From NCBI GenBank assembly GCA_029204225.1, contig CM055098.1, positions 51,529,312 to 51,593,311 of the forward strand: a stretch of DNA of 64,000 bases, written 5' to 3'. The notes beneath the pieces were generated by a model. The model saw only the letters and a program-made list of their open reading frames with translations. It was not told the origin of the DNA and did not search any database. How positions within the stretch are numbered: the first letter of the stretch is position 1; every line of letters starts with the position of its first letter. Below are positions 13,373-24,609 of this stretch, in pieces. Source of the DNA: Diphasiastrum complanatum (taxonomy: Eukaryota; Streptophyta; Lycopodiopsida; Lycopodiales; Lycopodiaceae). Both the position numbers and the translations under genes were made by a program.

Positions 13373-13939
13373 AAAATAAAAAATGCGTAAAAAATAGCGC
13401 ACGCATTTTTCTCGGACTGTTCTTGAAGTTGAGTTCTTGGAGAAGCGATGTTCGTGAATTGTTTTTAAAACAATATTTTTGAGTTGCATTCAACATCTGG
13501 ATCAAACAACAAACTAAGCATGAGATACTTTTCATTTTTAAACTACTTTTCATTTTATATTTTATTGCATTATTTCATGTTCATTATGAATGACAATACT
13601 TCATGCATTACTTCATCGCAATATTTTATTGCATTACTTCATGTTCAATATGCTTTGTGCACATCATAAATTTCATTTAGATTTTTAGATATAATATTGA
13701 TTGTTGTTTTGAAATCCGACATATCTTAGTTGATTATTACATCAATCCACATCCCCAAATTTGACATTGCAATTTTTGAAAAAAAAAAATATTGCACATA
13801 TAAAAGCAATGGCAATATAGCACGATCATTTGCAATAATAATATTTTTCATAATATGAATTAATGTATTGCAAAATTTGTGCTTTAATGTCGCACGAGTC
13901 TTTCTAGATCTAACATCAACTAAAACTTATAAACCTAAT
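13373..13939. other. CACTA internal noncoding region
   Basis: AT-rich stretch between the subterminal repeats and the last exon of the Ptta-type gene. It is repeated in inverted form at about 46267-46849. No ORF of note; a poly-A run near 13790 differs slightly in length between copies. Confidence 0.6.
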
Positions 13940-14926
13940 CTACTCGTCGTCATCGTGACGTCCAGTCTGCATGAAAACAAGCAAGCAAACAAACTACATT
14001 AATATTTAATGCTTGATCGTATTAAATTAAATAAAATTGACGTCGAAATACAAACCACATTAGTATAAATACAAAAACTAGTACTTACATTTGGAGGATG
14101 ACCCTTGTTCTTTAGTTTGTCAACTAATGTGTCGTACGATTCCCTGAAAGCAAATTCGTACTCCTCCTTAGTTGGCAGATGTCCATAGTTCGCCAACTAT
14201 CCATGCATTCAATTGAAGTTGAAATTAATTTAGGGCTACGTTGAAGCAGCTAGTCATAATGCATATTAAATAATAAAAGCATATAAAATCAAAGATAAAC
14301 TATAAGAGTAGTGTAAGTTCACTTACCATGCTTGCTTGCAATCCCACCTTTCCGCTCGAGCCCAACCTAGGATTGCCTATCCTATGCATCCTAGCGGCCG
14401 CAACATCTTTTTGAATCTTGTATTTATCTAGTGTTCGTTCATCCACTTTTACACGGTTCCAATCACTTCTTGAACACCAGGAAGGCTTGGATTGCCCGTC
14501 CCTATAAGCTCGTCGTGCCATATCACGACCATAAGCTCATATGCTTATGAATTTCCTTCTTCTCGAATTTCTCTTCTTGTTAAAATTTGTCACGAAGGGT
14601 ACCATAAACCTGTTGTTTATCGCGGCAGGTTGTTCGGACCATTTACTAAATAATTTTTCGCCAAAATGACGTTGGCATAAAGAATAGAGTCGGTCCAAAA
14701 CCACCCTTCCTTTTCTATTGGCAATTATATTGCCTTGAGGATCCACGTCATAATAAGGATTTGTGGATGACTCTTCGGTGGGGGCGGGAGCCGCGGCTTC
14801 TTGTGAGGGACCACCCTCATTTTGGCTAAGCATATTTTGAAGTTGTGTTCTTTGCTCGGGAGTTAATGATTCATATAAATTTTTTACAAAGTCTCCCGAG
14901 CTTTCACCACTGCCTGACCCCGCCAT
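13940..14926 (-). pseudogene. CACTA accessory gene, Ptta/En/Spm transposase family (Transposase_24-like)
   Basis: Three exons can be placed: 14926-14327, 14196-14089 (36 codons) and 13966-13940 (ending TGRHDDDE), all with GT-AG borders. The start MAGSGSGESS is followed by an acidic Pro/Ala-rich segment, then the conserved LYSLCQRHFG and FSKW region and MARRAYRDG with KPSW further on. Members are accessory proteins of CACTA elements, thought to bind the subterminal repeats. The first exon has a one-base deletion after SEQPAA relative to the copy at 45.3 kb, and a further break before MARRAY shared by both copies. It is divergent from TNP2. Confidence 0.82.
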
Positions 14927-15190
14927 GATTACTACATCTATAAACATACAATACATTACAATAAACCCTAATATATCGAAATGCAGTGGAAAAGAAAATC
15001 GATTACAGAACTTTAATGCATATTGGAGTGAGACTTTCATACCTGTGTTAACAAAAGGAGAGAAATATGCGTGTAGAGCTCGAACCTGTACCAAGATTAG
15101 CATAAGAATCATGTAAGCGACAATGTATAAGAATAGGTATATCTAAAAATTAAAACATTAGAATCATACAATAATTTTAGGTTATTTGTG
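14927..15190. promoter_or_regulatory. shared intergenic region between divergent CACTA genes
   Basis: The accessory gene starts leftward at 14926 and the first TNP2 exon rightward near 15190-15210, so these roughly 260 bases should hold both start regions. The arrangement is the same in copy 2 (45032-45292). I could not assign TATA boxes with confidence. Confidence 0.45.
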
Positions 15191-17930
15191 TTTTGTACTT
15201 GTGCATATATGCAGTTTATCACAACAAGATGAATTACATTCAGATCGGTCTAGCGATGAAGATAGTACTCAAGTTAACAGGTTAAGTAATAAACATGCAC
15301 GTGTTCTTGATCATAAAAACTGTTATCATAAGTTAAAATATTGTGCTAAAGTGACATGTACAATTATTTTCAAAATAAAATATGGTGCACATGCCTCAAG
15401 TGTGATGGACAAAAGATGTGTGAAAGATGCATTGTTGAAAATCATTTGTGAAAGTTTGGACGAAAAGAAGAAAGTCAACCATCGAATTTGGAAGACGTTG
15501 AGGTTTGTTAATTTTATATGATTGTTTTTTATTATAATCTTCATCAATCTATATATGTCACTTATGAAATTTGTTTCATGTGTGTAGCCAATACATCGAA
15601 TGCCATTCCATGGAGTTGATCCATCCGTGTTTAGTTACAATCAACGTCAAGTTTTGATAGACATGAGAAAACAAAGAATGAAACAAATTGAAGAGGCAAA
15701 CACAATTGGAAAAGAGAATAATCAACTTGATTATAATGATTATGATGATGAGGTGCAGCACGATGAAGCAATGCACAACATGTTTGAATCTTACTTTGAA
15801 ACAAATGAGAATGATGATATGCATGCATCTTCTAATGAAAACGGAGATCACGAACAATTTGAGATGGATGGAGACGAGATTCTATTGCGCAAGGAGGCAG
15901 ACACTCCTCTATATCCTGGAGCATCCATTCTAAGACTAGCTATGTCAATTCTTATTCTAAACCTTCAAGCAACATACAAATGGAGTGATCATAGCGTGAC
16001 ATCTTTATTCGGGTACTTAACGCATAACACAACTATTATACGTTATAGCATATTTACATTAAGTTAATTTTTTTTTCTTTTCTAACAACTCACATTGCTC
16101 TTTTTTAGGTTGTTGCATCAAATACTTCCGAAAGAAAATGTGATACCTAAAACACGAAAAGAAGCACGAAAGATGATGGCCGTGCTTGGAATGGATTATG
16201 ACACAATACATGCATGTCCAGAAGACCATGTTCTATATAGAGGTGAGCATTCAGAAAAGCTTCAATATCCAGTGTGTAATGCTTCACGTTTTCGAGATGA
16301 CGTACAAGGGGATAATGTGTCACGAAAGTGTTACGACATTTTCCAATTATCCCATGATTGCAACGTTTATTTCGGTGTAGATCTTTGGCACAACTAATGG
16401 ATTGGCATGTCAAAAATCGATCTACAGATGATGTGATGCGAGTACTAAGTGATTCACCTGCATGGAAACATATTGAAGACCAATGGCCCAAGTTTAAAAA
16501 CGAACCTCGTAATTTGAGATTTGGCCTTGCTATGGATGGTGTAAATCCTTTTAGCATTCAAGCGTCAACTTGGTCCACATGGCCAGTTGTGCTCGTTAAT
16601 TACAACATACCTCCATGGTTGAGTATTAAAATGGGACACTTGTTATTGGCTTTATTGATTCCAAGAAAGTACAAGGCCAAGAACATGGATGTGTATCTTG
16701 CACCTTTGATCGATGAATTGTGCATTCTTTGGAATGGTATTCACGCTTACGACATCTCGAGACCTTTACAATAACAAAACTTCGTTGTTCGTGGAATTCT
16801 AATGTGGACGATGCATGACTACCCCGGTTTAAGCGAATGTTCAGGTATCTATATAATGAATCTATTTAGGGTTAAACGTTTGAGTATATTTAACTAAGCT
16901 TATGTTTAATTTGGTTTATGGACTATGCAGGTTTAACCACATTGGGTTACAACGCATGTTATATTTGTGGACCACTTCTGGAGGGTCGACATAGCACAAA
17001 TATGTTAAAAAAAGTGGTGTACGAAAATCATCGCAAATACTTGTCGCTTGATCATCCTTTTCGAAGGTTGAATAGGCGATTTTTTGGAGGGCGAGGAGAT
17101 AATCCTCTAACTACACCACCACCCCCACGCATGGGAGTAGCGGAATGGCATAGTGAATGGCTTCAACATCACGACGTTAATTATTTATGGAATGAATCTA
17201 TTGATGGTTTGAAACGGTTGTCTATTTTTCATAAATTATCCTATTGGAGGAATTTATTGATAAACCATCTATTGGATCCTATGCACATATTCAAAAACGT
17301 CGATGAATCCTTATGGACCCACATCATTGGCATAAAAGACAACTCCTCAGCTCGTAAAGATCTACAAGCGGCCGATGTGAAAAGACCCTATTGGATTCAA
17401 TACACCGAAGGTGGAGATGAGAATCTACCTAGCGTGTAAAAGAGTAACTCTCATATGTTAAACATGTCATAAAACAAATGAGAACTCCAACAGACTATGC
17501 ACATTCTTTATGCAAGTCATTTACCAAAGATGGTAAATTAAGTGGATTGAAATCACATGATTGGCATAAGATGTTGCAATTCATACTTCCACTTTCTATT
17601 CGAGGTCTCTTCAACGATGACGTACAAAATACGCTTTACAATTTGTCATCAATGATTAGGTTTGTATATTTTTTTAAGCACTTGTATAAAATATGATCTT
17701 TCATTTTTTTTGTGTTAAACAACCTAATGTACTATCAATCTTGCAGGTGGATTTCCTCAAAAGAAGTAAAAAATAGTGAATTGGATTCCATGAAAATCTA
17801 AATGATTGAAATGTATGTTTGTTGGAAAGAGATTTTCCAACTTCTTTTTTGGATATACAAGTTCATCTTCTAGTGCATTTGGTCGAAGAAGTATCAATTG
17901 CAGGACTTGTGCACACGAGATGGCCAGTAA
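15190..17930 (+). pseudogene. TNP2-type CACTA transposase (Transposase_21), broken
   Basis: TNP2 catalyses excision and insertion of CACTA elements. Exon-like pieces run in order: a Cys/Lys-rich N-terminal part (to 15502), 15588-16010 with PLYPGASILRL and ATYKWSDHSVTSLF, 16109-16396 with IHACPEDHVLYRGEH and the Cys block, 16400-16840 with MDWHVKNRS, SPAWKHIEDQWP, RFGLAMDGVNPF and WPVVLVNYNIPPWL, 16929-17439 with YNACYICGPLLEGRH, LSIFHKLSYW and NHLLDPMHIFKNV, then 17478-17660 and 17740-17930 (LERDFPTSFLDIQVHLLVHLVEE). Intron borders are mostly recognisable. A frameshift near 16394 and an in-frame TAA near 16770 inactivate it. The usual C-terminal domains are missing because the frame passes into RT sequence. 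Confidence 0.88.
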
Positions 17931-18160
17931 AAAAATTGGGAGTTCATTACGACTCTCAAACCGATATTGTCAACCGGAATAAAGTTCTTGCAACAATTGA
18001 CTGTACAACAGGCTATATGTGTCAACAAGATAATCAATCAGATTTGAGCGAGATTTCACCGATTGTCATTGTTCCTAAGAAGAATGGAAAATTGAGAATT
18101 TGTGTGAATCTCAAGGCCTTGAACAAAGTGACGCAAAAGAATCACTTTCTCAACAAATGA
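17819..18160 (+). CDS. chimeric ORF: TNP2 C-terminal piece joined to gypsy RT start
   Basis: One open frame of 113 codons starts in the TNP2 domain (FLDIQVHLLVHLVEE, HTRWPVKKLG) and passes without a stop into SDLSEISPIVIVPKKNGKLRICVNLKALNKVT, the first conserved block of a gypsy reverse transcriptase. It stops just after that block, before any catalytic residue. The same fusion, open over 162 codons, is at 41385-41873. It is probably a by-product of insertion. No function is claimed. Confidence 0.7.
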   Translation: MLERDFPTSFLDIQVHLLVHLVEEVSIAGLVHTRWPVKKLGVHYDSQTDIVNRNKVLATIDCTTGYMCQQDNQSDLSEISPIVIVPKKNGKLRICVNLKALNKVTQKNHFLNK

Positions 18161-19230
18161 TGGATAAGGAGATTTCAGAAGATCTAGGACCCTAAAACAC
18201 TTCTATCTTGAACCTGGCTGGTTTCCAAGCATAGAAAGGAGATTGAAACACATGCAACACTTTGCACACACTAAGAATGGATTACAAACTCAAACCAACC
18301 TGAACACACTCTTGCTTAAGCTCTCAAACTTTCCAGCAAGTGACCAAATCAAGTTATGGTGTGAAGAGCTACTTGCATTCTTAGAAAATACAAAAGACTA
18401 GGCTGCCAAGAATACCTAAAATTGAACAAACTTGATCAACATATGATCAACACACTAAGATATTGATTCAACCTGTAAAACCACATGCAAACCACACTTC
18501 TAAAAGTTTATAAACTCCAACAAATGACAAATACAAGCTTTAGAGGTGAATGAAAGAGCACACTTACTGAATCACAAGACTAGCTTCACTAGCTTGTCAA
18601 ATCTTGGTGTTTAGATGTAGATCTAAGATCACTTCACATGATAATATTTCGCGACCTGTTAAGAACCTGAAAACACATTTGCATAATGGCTAAAACCTTC
18701 CAGCAAATGCTCCAATCAAATTACATAAGGAGAGTTACTTACATGCTTAACAAAGTACACCAAAATTTATGCAAAAAATTGTTGACAATCTGTTCACTCG
18801 AAAGGGGATCTTTCATCCAAGTGGGAGCTTTGCTCAGCCTTTTGGAAAAATACAAAATCACTCAAAGAGTATTTGTCATCCACTTAAGGAGAAGGTTCAT
18901 CCACTTAAGGAGAGTGTCCATCCACAAAGGAGAGTGTTCATCCACAGAAGTGGAGATTGTCAACAATACATTGAACATAACATTGTTAGTATTGAATATG
19001 CACAAGCCTCACAATCAAAAAATGATTAGGTTTTATGATCTGATCCAAAATAGCTTCTTCTCAGCCTCTGATCTTCAATAGACCTAAAATATGCTTTTGA
19101 TCCACAATTTCAACTAAAACAAAAGTTAGTAAGATTTGATCAACAGTGCAATGCATAATCATGCTAGAACTTGATCAAATATCCAAATATCACCATAAAT
19201 GGAAATCTTACTAAAAATAACAACCAACTA
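18161..19230 (-). other. leader region of the 290-bp-LTR element
   Basis: On the minus strand this lies directly after LTR and primer site. It is repeated at 41874-42943 and, in the other orientation, at 63251-64000. The open frames inside it (131 and 86 codons) recur in all copies but have no recognisable domain and overlap in different frames, so I treat the region as untranslated leader. A 21-bp minisatellite lies at 18878-18955. Confidence 0.5.
18878..18955. repeat. minisatellite, about 21 bp x 4
   Basis: Units beginning CATCCACTTAAGGAGA start at 18878, 18899, 18919 and 18939, the last two diverged. The same array is present at about 42590-42668 and inverted near 63535-63610, so it predates the block duplication. 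Confidence 0.85.
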
Positions 19231-19242
19231 GCTCTGATACCA
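19231..19242 (-). other. primer binding site of the 290-bp-LTR element
   Basis: The minus strand reads TGGTATCAGAGC right after an LTR end (TTAACA). This is the standard initiator Met-tRNA complement. Equivalent sites are at 42944-42955 (minus) and 63239-63250 (plus, TGGTATCAGATC, one change). Confidence 0.88.
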
Positions 19243-19532
19243 TGTTAAAAAAGTGGATCTTGAATGCATCCAAACTCCCAAACTACTTGGCTAAGATCTT
19301 TGCACAACAAGCTACAAAAGCTAGAAATGACAAAGCATCATAATGCTTCATTTGATACACATGAACTTGACAAAGCATTCTAGAGACAAAAGAAACTAAT
19401 AAAAGGTACTGATGGCAGCAAACAGGACTCCCAACAGCAGCCTATCACTTTTGGAAACCTCTTAAGATCATACACAAAAGCTTGAAGACAATACACAAAG
19501 CAATGCTCTCAATGGAGGAAGAAACTATGACA
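19243..19532 (-). repeat. short LTR, 290 bp (copy 1)
   Basis: On the element strand it starts TGTCATAG and ends TTTTTTAACA, TG...CA as expected, and is followed at once by the primer site. All three copies (here, 42956-43245, 62949-63238) measure 290 bp. The upstream gag-protease reading ends with a stop a few bases inside this LTR. No second LTR was found for any copy in the window. Confidence 0.72.
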
Positions 19533-20469
19533 ATGATCTATTGATCTCACAAGTATGATCCGTTGTTGATGAATCATCATCCTCTTTTTGAACCACTAGT
19601 TTGATAGTCCAAGTTACAGCATCAACCTTGACTGCACGTTCACGATTTTCAAAAGTGATTTTCCTGGTACCGCAGTTATGAATTACTTGCGTAACTCGTA
19701 ATCATGGGCGTCCCAATAGGACTCGGTAGACATTTGGTGCTTCCGGTAAGTCCATTATTATGAAAGTAATGACGAACTATACTCCGGCAATTCTGACAGG
19801 TATATCTCCAACCATTCCTCGTGGACAAACTGTTGTTTGATCAACCAGCTTAATGGCAAAAGTCGCAGGCTTTATCTTTGTAAGACCCCATTTTGCACAT
19901 AGCTTTGTAGAAATCAGGCTAACTCCCGAACTGCCATCTATCATGGCTGCTGCATTAGAAAATTGCTTTTGTTGTATCAGTAGGGTGATAGCTTTTTGTT
20001 CACTTTTCCAAGCTGCTCCGACATAGAGTACTTCATTAGATTCTTCATATCCTGCACAAAAAAGTGGCTCTTGATGGACTTCTGATTAAGCTTGAGTTAA
20101 CTTTTGCGCTAGTACTTCTTTTGCTTTTGGCACCAACTTTAGGAACTCTCCCAACGAAATATTGATCTTACTAGACAAAATATTCATGAGCAGTTCTGTT
20201 TGCGGTGCTTCCTTGAAGGATTCTTCATGATGATGCAACTGAGCATTCATATCTATCTATACATGAACCATTCGGGGGTTGCACTGGTGAAGAATGAACT
20301 TCGGCTATTGCTCTAGCACCTTCAAGATTCTCTTCCTCTTGCAAATGTCTAATCCACTGCCTCATATCCTGATATCTTCTTTTTTCTGCATGAAGATTTG
20401 GATAGTCTCTAGATGTTGTTGGTATATTAGTTAATGGTATAGAATCACATCCGTCTAATAAATCAAAAT

Positions 20470-20472
<3 letters not shown>
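19533..20472 (-). pseudogene. gypsy gag-protease remnant (copy 1)
   Basis: The minus strand encodes the end of a gag protein (EKRRYQDMRQWIRHLQEEENLEGA) next to the CT array, then LVPKAKE, FCAGYEESNEVLYVGAAWKSEQ and a retropepsin: AAMIDGSSGVSLISTKLCAKWGL, LADQTTVCPRG, FIIMDLPEAPN, LLGRPW. The active-site loop is D-G-S-S-G here and D-G-G-S-G in the other copies. A Gly after the catalytic Asp is known in some plant gypsy families. Stops break the frame. RT, RNase H and integrase do not follow. Confidence 0.8.

Positions 20473-20562
<90 letters not shown>
20473..20562. repeat. (CT)n microsatellite, about 90 bp (block copy 1)
   Basis: This pure CT run sits at the same place in the block as the GA arrays at 39684-39847 and 61890-62009. 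The flanks match on both sides, but array lengths differ. Confidence 0.97.
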
Positions 20563-20564
<2 letters not shown>

Positions 20565-20576
20565 CACCTCTCCCAG

Positions 20577-22746
20577 TTATATGTATATCATCTGATTTGA
20601 CAGAGCGTGAGATGTTATGTGCAAAGGCTGTGATTCCAGCTTACAAATAGGCATGTGAGTGAGGGTGAATATGAGACAAGACAAAAAATAGGTGTGGCAC
20701 ATGATGTTGGTGGTGAGAGGGAGATTTGTGGTTGAGGGAAAGGCAAGTTTGAAAAGTCCTACATACCATATACCTAGGACGTGGGAGGGAACCATCAAAC
20801 GTGGACCCGTGAAAAACCCCATAGAAATCAACAAGAACATCGACCATAACTGACTCAAGAGATGGAGATATAGAGACCAATGGAGTTGCACCAACCACCG
20901 AACTAGGAGGGCTATCTGAGGTATGCGCAAAAGCAATAGTAGAAATATCACCAAGGTGTACGGCCTCAATATCAATGAAACCAGGACTAAATACGATATC
21001 TGGGAATCAAGGCATATAGACGCAGGGCACGCATCAACAACCTGTAAATCCGGAACAGCATCATCCTGAGGAAGAGGACCCACGGATGGTGAAAGTGAAA
21101 CAGCAACGAATGTACTCTGAATGGAAAGAAAAGATGCATCCCGAGCCTTTGGCAGGCTATGCATAAACTGCTTCCCGGTAACCAACTGATAGTTACCCTG
21201 GGAATCAATACCAGCAAGTGAACGATGCTGACCAGCATGAGTAAAGGAAAGTGTGCTGAGAGAGATACAAAGCAACAGTACTAAGTGAAGAGAACCAGTC
21301 TGCTCCAAAAATAATATCATAGCGCTCCAGAAGAATGACGTACAAACTGCCTGCCCAGAAAAATCACCAATGCGATAATCCAAGCCCTGAAACATCTGAA
21401 AACTAAAAAAAAAATGGAAACGAGCAACCTCAACATTGAATTGTTGGGAAGCGCGAACAGGTGTAGCACGAATCCTGGTGGAAATGTAACTGCTAATAAA
21501 TGAATGTGTCTGTATCCACTAAAGCAATATACTCTCGCCTTGCATCTAGACTAATATGATCCACAAATGGAACAAACATATGTAGGCATAATTATAGAAG
21601 CATCAACTAATAAGTTCTAGCCTAAATATGCATCTAGAAGAACCGCATACTCATCTAGACGGGTATCAGCAAAATAAGCTAGTGAGTATACAATAGGACC
21701 ATCATGAAATGTATAGCTTCCATATGGAGATCTACTGGAGTAGCCAAAGCATCTGAAAGAGCAACCGTAGACCCATGAATTATATCGAAATAAGGAGCAT
21801 AGGCGACAAAATCTATAGCATGGCGCTCAGGAACATGAGTAGCATCAAAGTACTCAACAACAATATCAAAGCATGCAATAAGCATCGGCAATAGTAGCAA
21901 GGCATACTATATCAGTATCAAAGCATGGAAAAATATCATAGCATGCAACAACATCGGTAGCACCATCAAAGCATGCAACGACATCATCAATAGTATCATA
22001 GCATGATATATCAGTATCACCATATCAGTCACAACCTGTATATGTGAATCAGCATCAGTAGGAACCTGTATATGTGACTCTGACCCACTATGGGATACAA
22101 TGACGAGCTCAGGTAGATCAATAACTATCTCAAGTAAATTAGGCAACTCGCTCACACTATGATATAGAATAATCCTCATGTGTATCGCTAGCAATGTGTG
22201 AATCAACCTCATGTGAATCGCTAGAAATGTGTGACTTTATCTATATTTGTCCTGCACAAGACAATGGAACCTCACATATGGAAGAATGTTCTCGAGGAGA
22301 ATCAGGAGTAGAACTTTCGAGACCTATAATACCACTCATAAGAGCGAGAGGAGGAACAAATGCAGAATCATCATAAAAAAATATAAGAAAACGAAGTACA
22401 GGTAGAAAGTCATGCGACTCAGAGATGGGCGGATGAGAATGGAGATAGTCAACCACTTCGACCTAGCAGAAGCCTTTAAGAGATAAATTGCATCAAGAAT
22501 CTTAAAAGGACCTGCACAAGTTGGCCGAGAAGTATCAAAGAAATACTGAAGACGTGTGACCCATTTGTCGAACAAATGGTCAGATGGTATATCACTATTA
22601 AAAATAAAAAGATAATCTAAAGGGGATAGAGACCGAAAATCAGAAGTCATGATAAAAAATAAATAAAATATAATTGAAAAGAATACGTAACCCAATGATG
22701 CAAATAATTTGAGTGGTTTTTTTTTGTATTTATTTTTTTTTACCAA
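20577..22746 (-). pseudogene. second gypsy gag-protease relic
   Basis: From high to low coordinates: gag (FDKWVTRLQYFFDTSRPTCAGPFKILDAIYLLKASA, 22700-22450); a degraded low-complexity part; a retropepsin start (ALVDT, then TFI after a frameshift, near 21520); RYDIIFGADW near 21320; THAGQHRSLAGI, QLVTGKQFMH and PKARDA (21250-21120); and a pre-RT segment VDVLVDFYGVFHGSTFDG near 20840-20800. From 20780 down to 20577 the sequence is shared with 39456-39665 and 61666-61875. The 272-codon frame 21395-20577 is a mixture of reading frames and not a real protein. Confidence 0.72.
21870..22040. repeat. degenerate low-complexity repeat (ATCAAAGCATG core)
   Basis: The words ATCAAAGCATG, ATCATAGCATG and CATGCAAC recur at irregular intervals. 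It may be the remains of a short tandem repeat inside the gag/protease linker. Confidence 0.6.
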
Positions 22747-24061
22747 GCGTTGTAAAAAATGAAAACAGAATCACATTAAAAAATGAATCAAAGACAAAGG
22801 CAACTGGAATACACTAAAATATTGACAGGTAACTGATAATCAAGTTAAGGCAAAACCGTAAAAGAAAAGCAAATAATGAAGGATCCGAAATGTTTGCCTT
22901 GCTTTTCTTTTCTTTTTCTAAATCGTAACAGAATGAAATTGAACACGAGATCTTAACAAAAAAGTGACAGATAAAGAAAAATAAATCAGTATCACACTAA
23001 GACGAAAGTAATGTAAAAAGAGACTGTAGAAGGCAGCAATGAATACCTTGAGAGGTAATGCAATCAAATTGAAATGGAGAAGAACATCGGATGCTGCCAA
23101 TAGCCGGCAAAAATAAAATGAGGAGATTGGTTGAAATTTCTAGCAATCTATAGATCCTTGAGCAATGTTAAAATTTCTTGCAAATTCAAGAAACAAAAGG
23201 CTATAGGCAAATCATTGTAGATCGTAGGTAGGTAGAGTAGGGTGCAGGTCAGTAAGGTAATGGAGCTGAAACAACTAGGAACAATGATGAAGAGAGAAGA
23301 GAGAAGCGAAAGATTGAAGTAAATCGGAAGTAGGCAAGTATAGGAAGAATAGATGGCTCAAGAAATGGCAGCAATGACAGTTGTGGAAAGATGAAGTGCT
23401 GTAGGAAAAGATGAGAGAAGCAGAGTTATTGAGGCAGGTGTCAGTGAACAGATTACTAGAACGTAATAGTAGGGTGGATATGGAAAAGAGCGATCTATGA
23501 AGTAGGAAGAGATACGTAGGCAAATAAGTGATAGAGGATAGGATTTGTTTCTTAGCGGCTAAGTGATAGAGTTGCGTTGGAGGTGAGGGATGGGGAGAGG
23601 AGCGCTGGCCAATAGAAAGAGAGATGTAGGTAGAATCAGCCAAATTCCAGCTAGAGAAGACAGGCAAGTTCAGCGATGGAGTGAGGGGAGGAGGTAGAGC
23701 TAGATAAGAGGAAGGCAGCTAGGAGGAGATCGCTGAAACTAAGCTAGGAGTAGATCGCTGGCTGAGGCAGGTACCGTAAGAAAGATGGGGACCAAGCTAG
23801 AGATAAGGTTACGATGGAGGCAAGGAGATATGGAGCATTGATGTACCAGCAGATCCAATGATGTCTGTGGGAGAGACAAGGGCCGAAGAGCAACGATGGT
23901 GGAAGAAGGCGACAAGAGAGATAGAGAGATATGACAAATTACATCCCCTTGAAAAGAAGATTATGTAACCTACAAATAAAATCACAACAAAAAATTCGAA
24001 AATCCAATTAATCTGAAAAGAAATCGAAAAGCAAAATACCACTTCCCAATTGCTCAGGAAA
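22747..24061 (-). other. probable leader of the second gypsy relic
   Basis: Lies between primer site (24075-24062) and the gag remnant. It is AT- and purine-rich with no recognisable protein on the element strand. Confidence 0.5.
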
Positions 24062-24075
24062 GTGCTTTGATACCA
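24062..24075 (-). other. primer binding site (initiator Met-tRNA)
   Basis: The minus strand reads TGGTATCAAAGCAC, a common variant of the plant retrotransposon primer site. It sets the direction of the gypsy relic at 20.6-24.6 kb. Confidence 0.8.
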
Positions 24076-24609
24076 AATTACGAATAAAACCACAACTGAT
24101 CTAAAGCTAAGCTATGAAAGCATCACATAAGCAAGACTTAATCCTAAAAAACAGGAAAGAGAGATTAAAGAGAGAGATCAATATCATCAACTGAGAGACT
24201 AAAGAGAGAGATCAATATCATCAACTGAGTAACAAATGACACAGATTCCCTACTTATAGCCTAGAGAAAGGTGACTAGGGCCCAACTGGGAGGGATATTA
24301 GTGCACCCTCCCCACTCTCCAGTAATATGTCCAAATGTCCCAATAATGAATAATAAGGCCCAAGGCCAACCATATAGTCTGAGTGTGAATAATGCATAAA
24401 GTAAAGTAAATGTAAATGAGACATGGCGAATGTAATGAGCCGAGTCCATAACTAACGCTCTCTTTCACACCTTATGGACTTGCTTTACTTCATATCATTC
24501 CCAATCTCTTTCCCGTCATATTAACTAGTGTTGTCATCAATTACCAGGGACTGACTTCATTCTCTACTTCATGACTTTCACCGTGTTTGCCCACTGTGAC
24601 TCTTTAACA
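24076..24609 (-). repeat. gypsy 5' LTR, approximate bounds
   Basis: On the minus strand the LTR starts TGTTAAAGAG near 24609 and abuts the primer site at 24076. The end next to the primer site (TTCGTAATT) is not a canonical CA. A TATA-like CTATAAGTA lies at about 24251-24259. A 34-bp direct repeat (24161-24228, GAGA-rich) follows it in the transcribed part. No partner LTR was seen at the other end of the relic. Confidence 0.6.

Larger units (their letters stand above)
12849..17960. mobile_element. CACTA (En/Spm) transposon, block copy 1
   Basis: A subterminal array of CGACGTC-like motifs (12866-13372) is followed by a minus-strand Ptta/En/Spm-type gene and a divergent plus-strand TNP2 transposase, the standard CACTA gene pair. 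The outer end near 12849 (CCACAATTTTTGACG) is not a perfect CACTA terminus, so it is decayed or misplaced. The other end is not identifiable because TNP2 runs into a gypsy RT piece near 17930. A copy lies at 40126-47041, rearranged and in reverse. Confidence 0.82.

Noticed and set aside
18686-19081. 131-codon frame conserved in all three block copies as a gene
   Set aside because: Another frame is equally conserved on the same DNA, it lies in the leader next to the primer site, and part of it is the 21-bp minisatellite. Conservation reflects recent duplication.
19840-19960. Protease loop D-G-S-S-G or D-G-G-S-G as a novel active site
   Set aside because: A Gly after the catalytic Asp occurs in known plant gypsy families, and the frames carry stops, so no new chemistry is implied.
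20577-21395. 272-codon open frame as a host membrane protein
   Set aside because: Different parts match gypsy protease and pre-RT sequence in other frames, and the last 70 codons are repeated noncoding block sequence.
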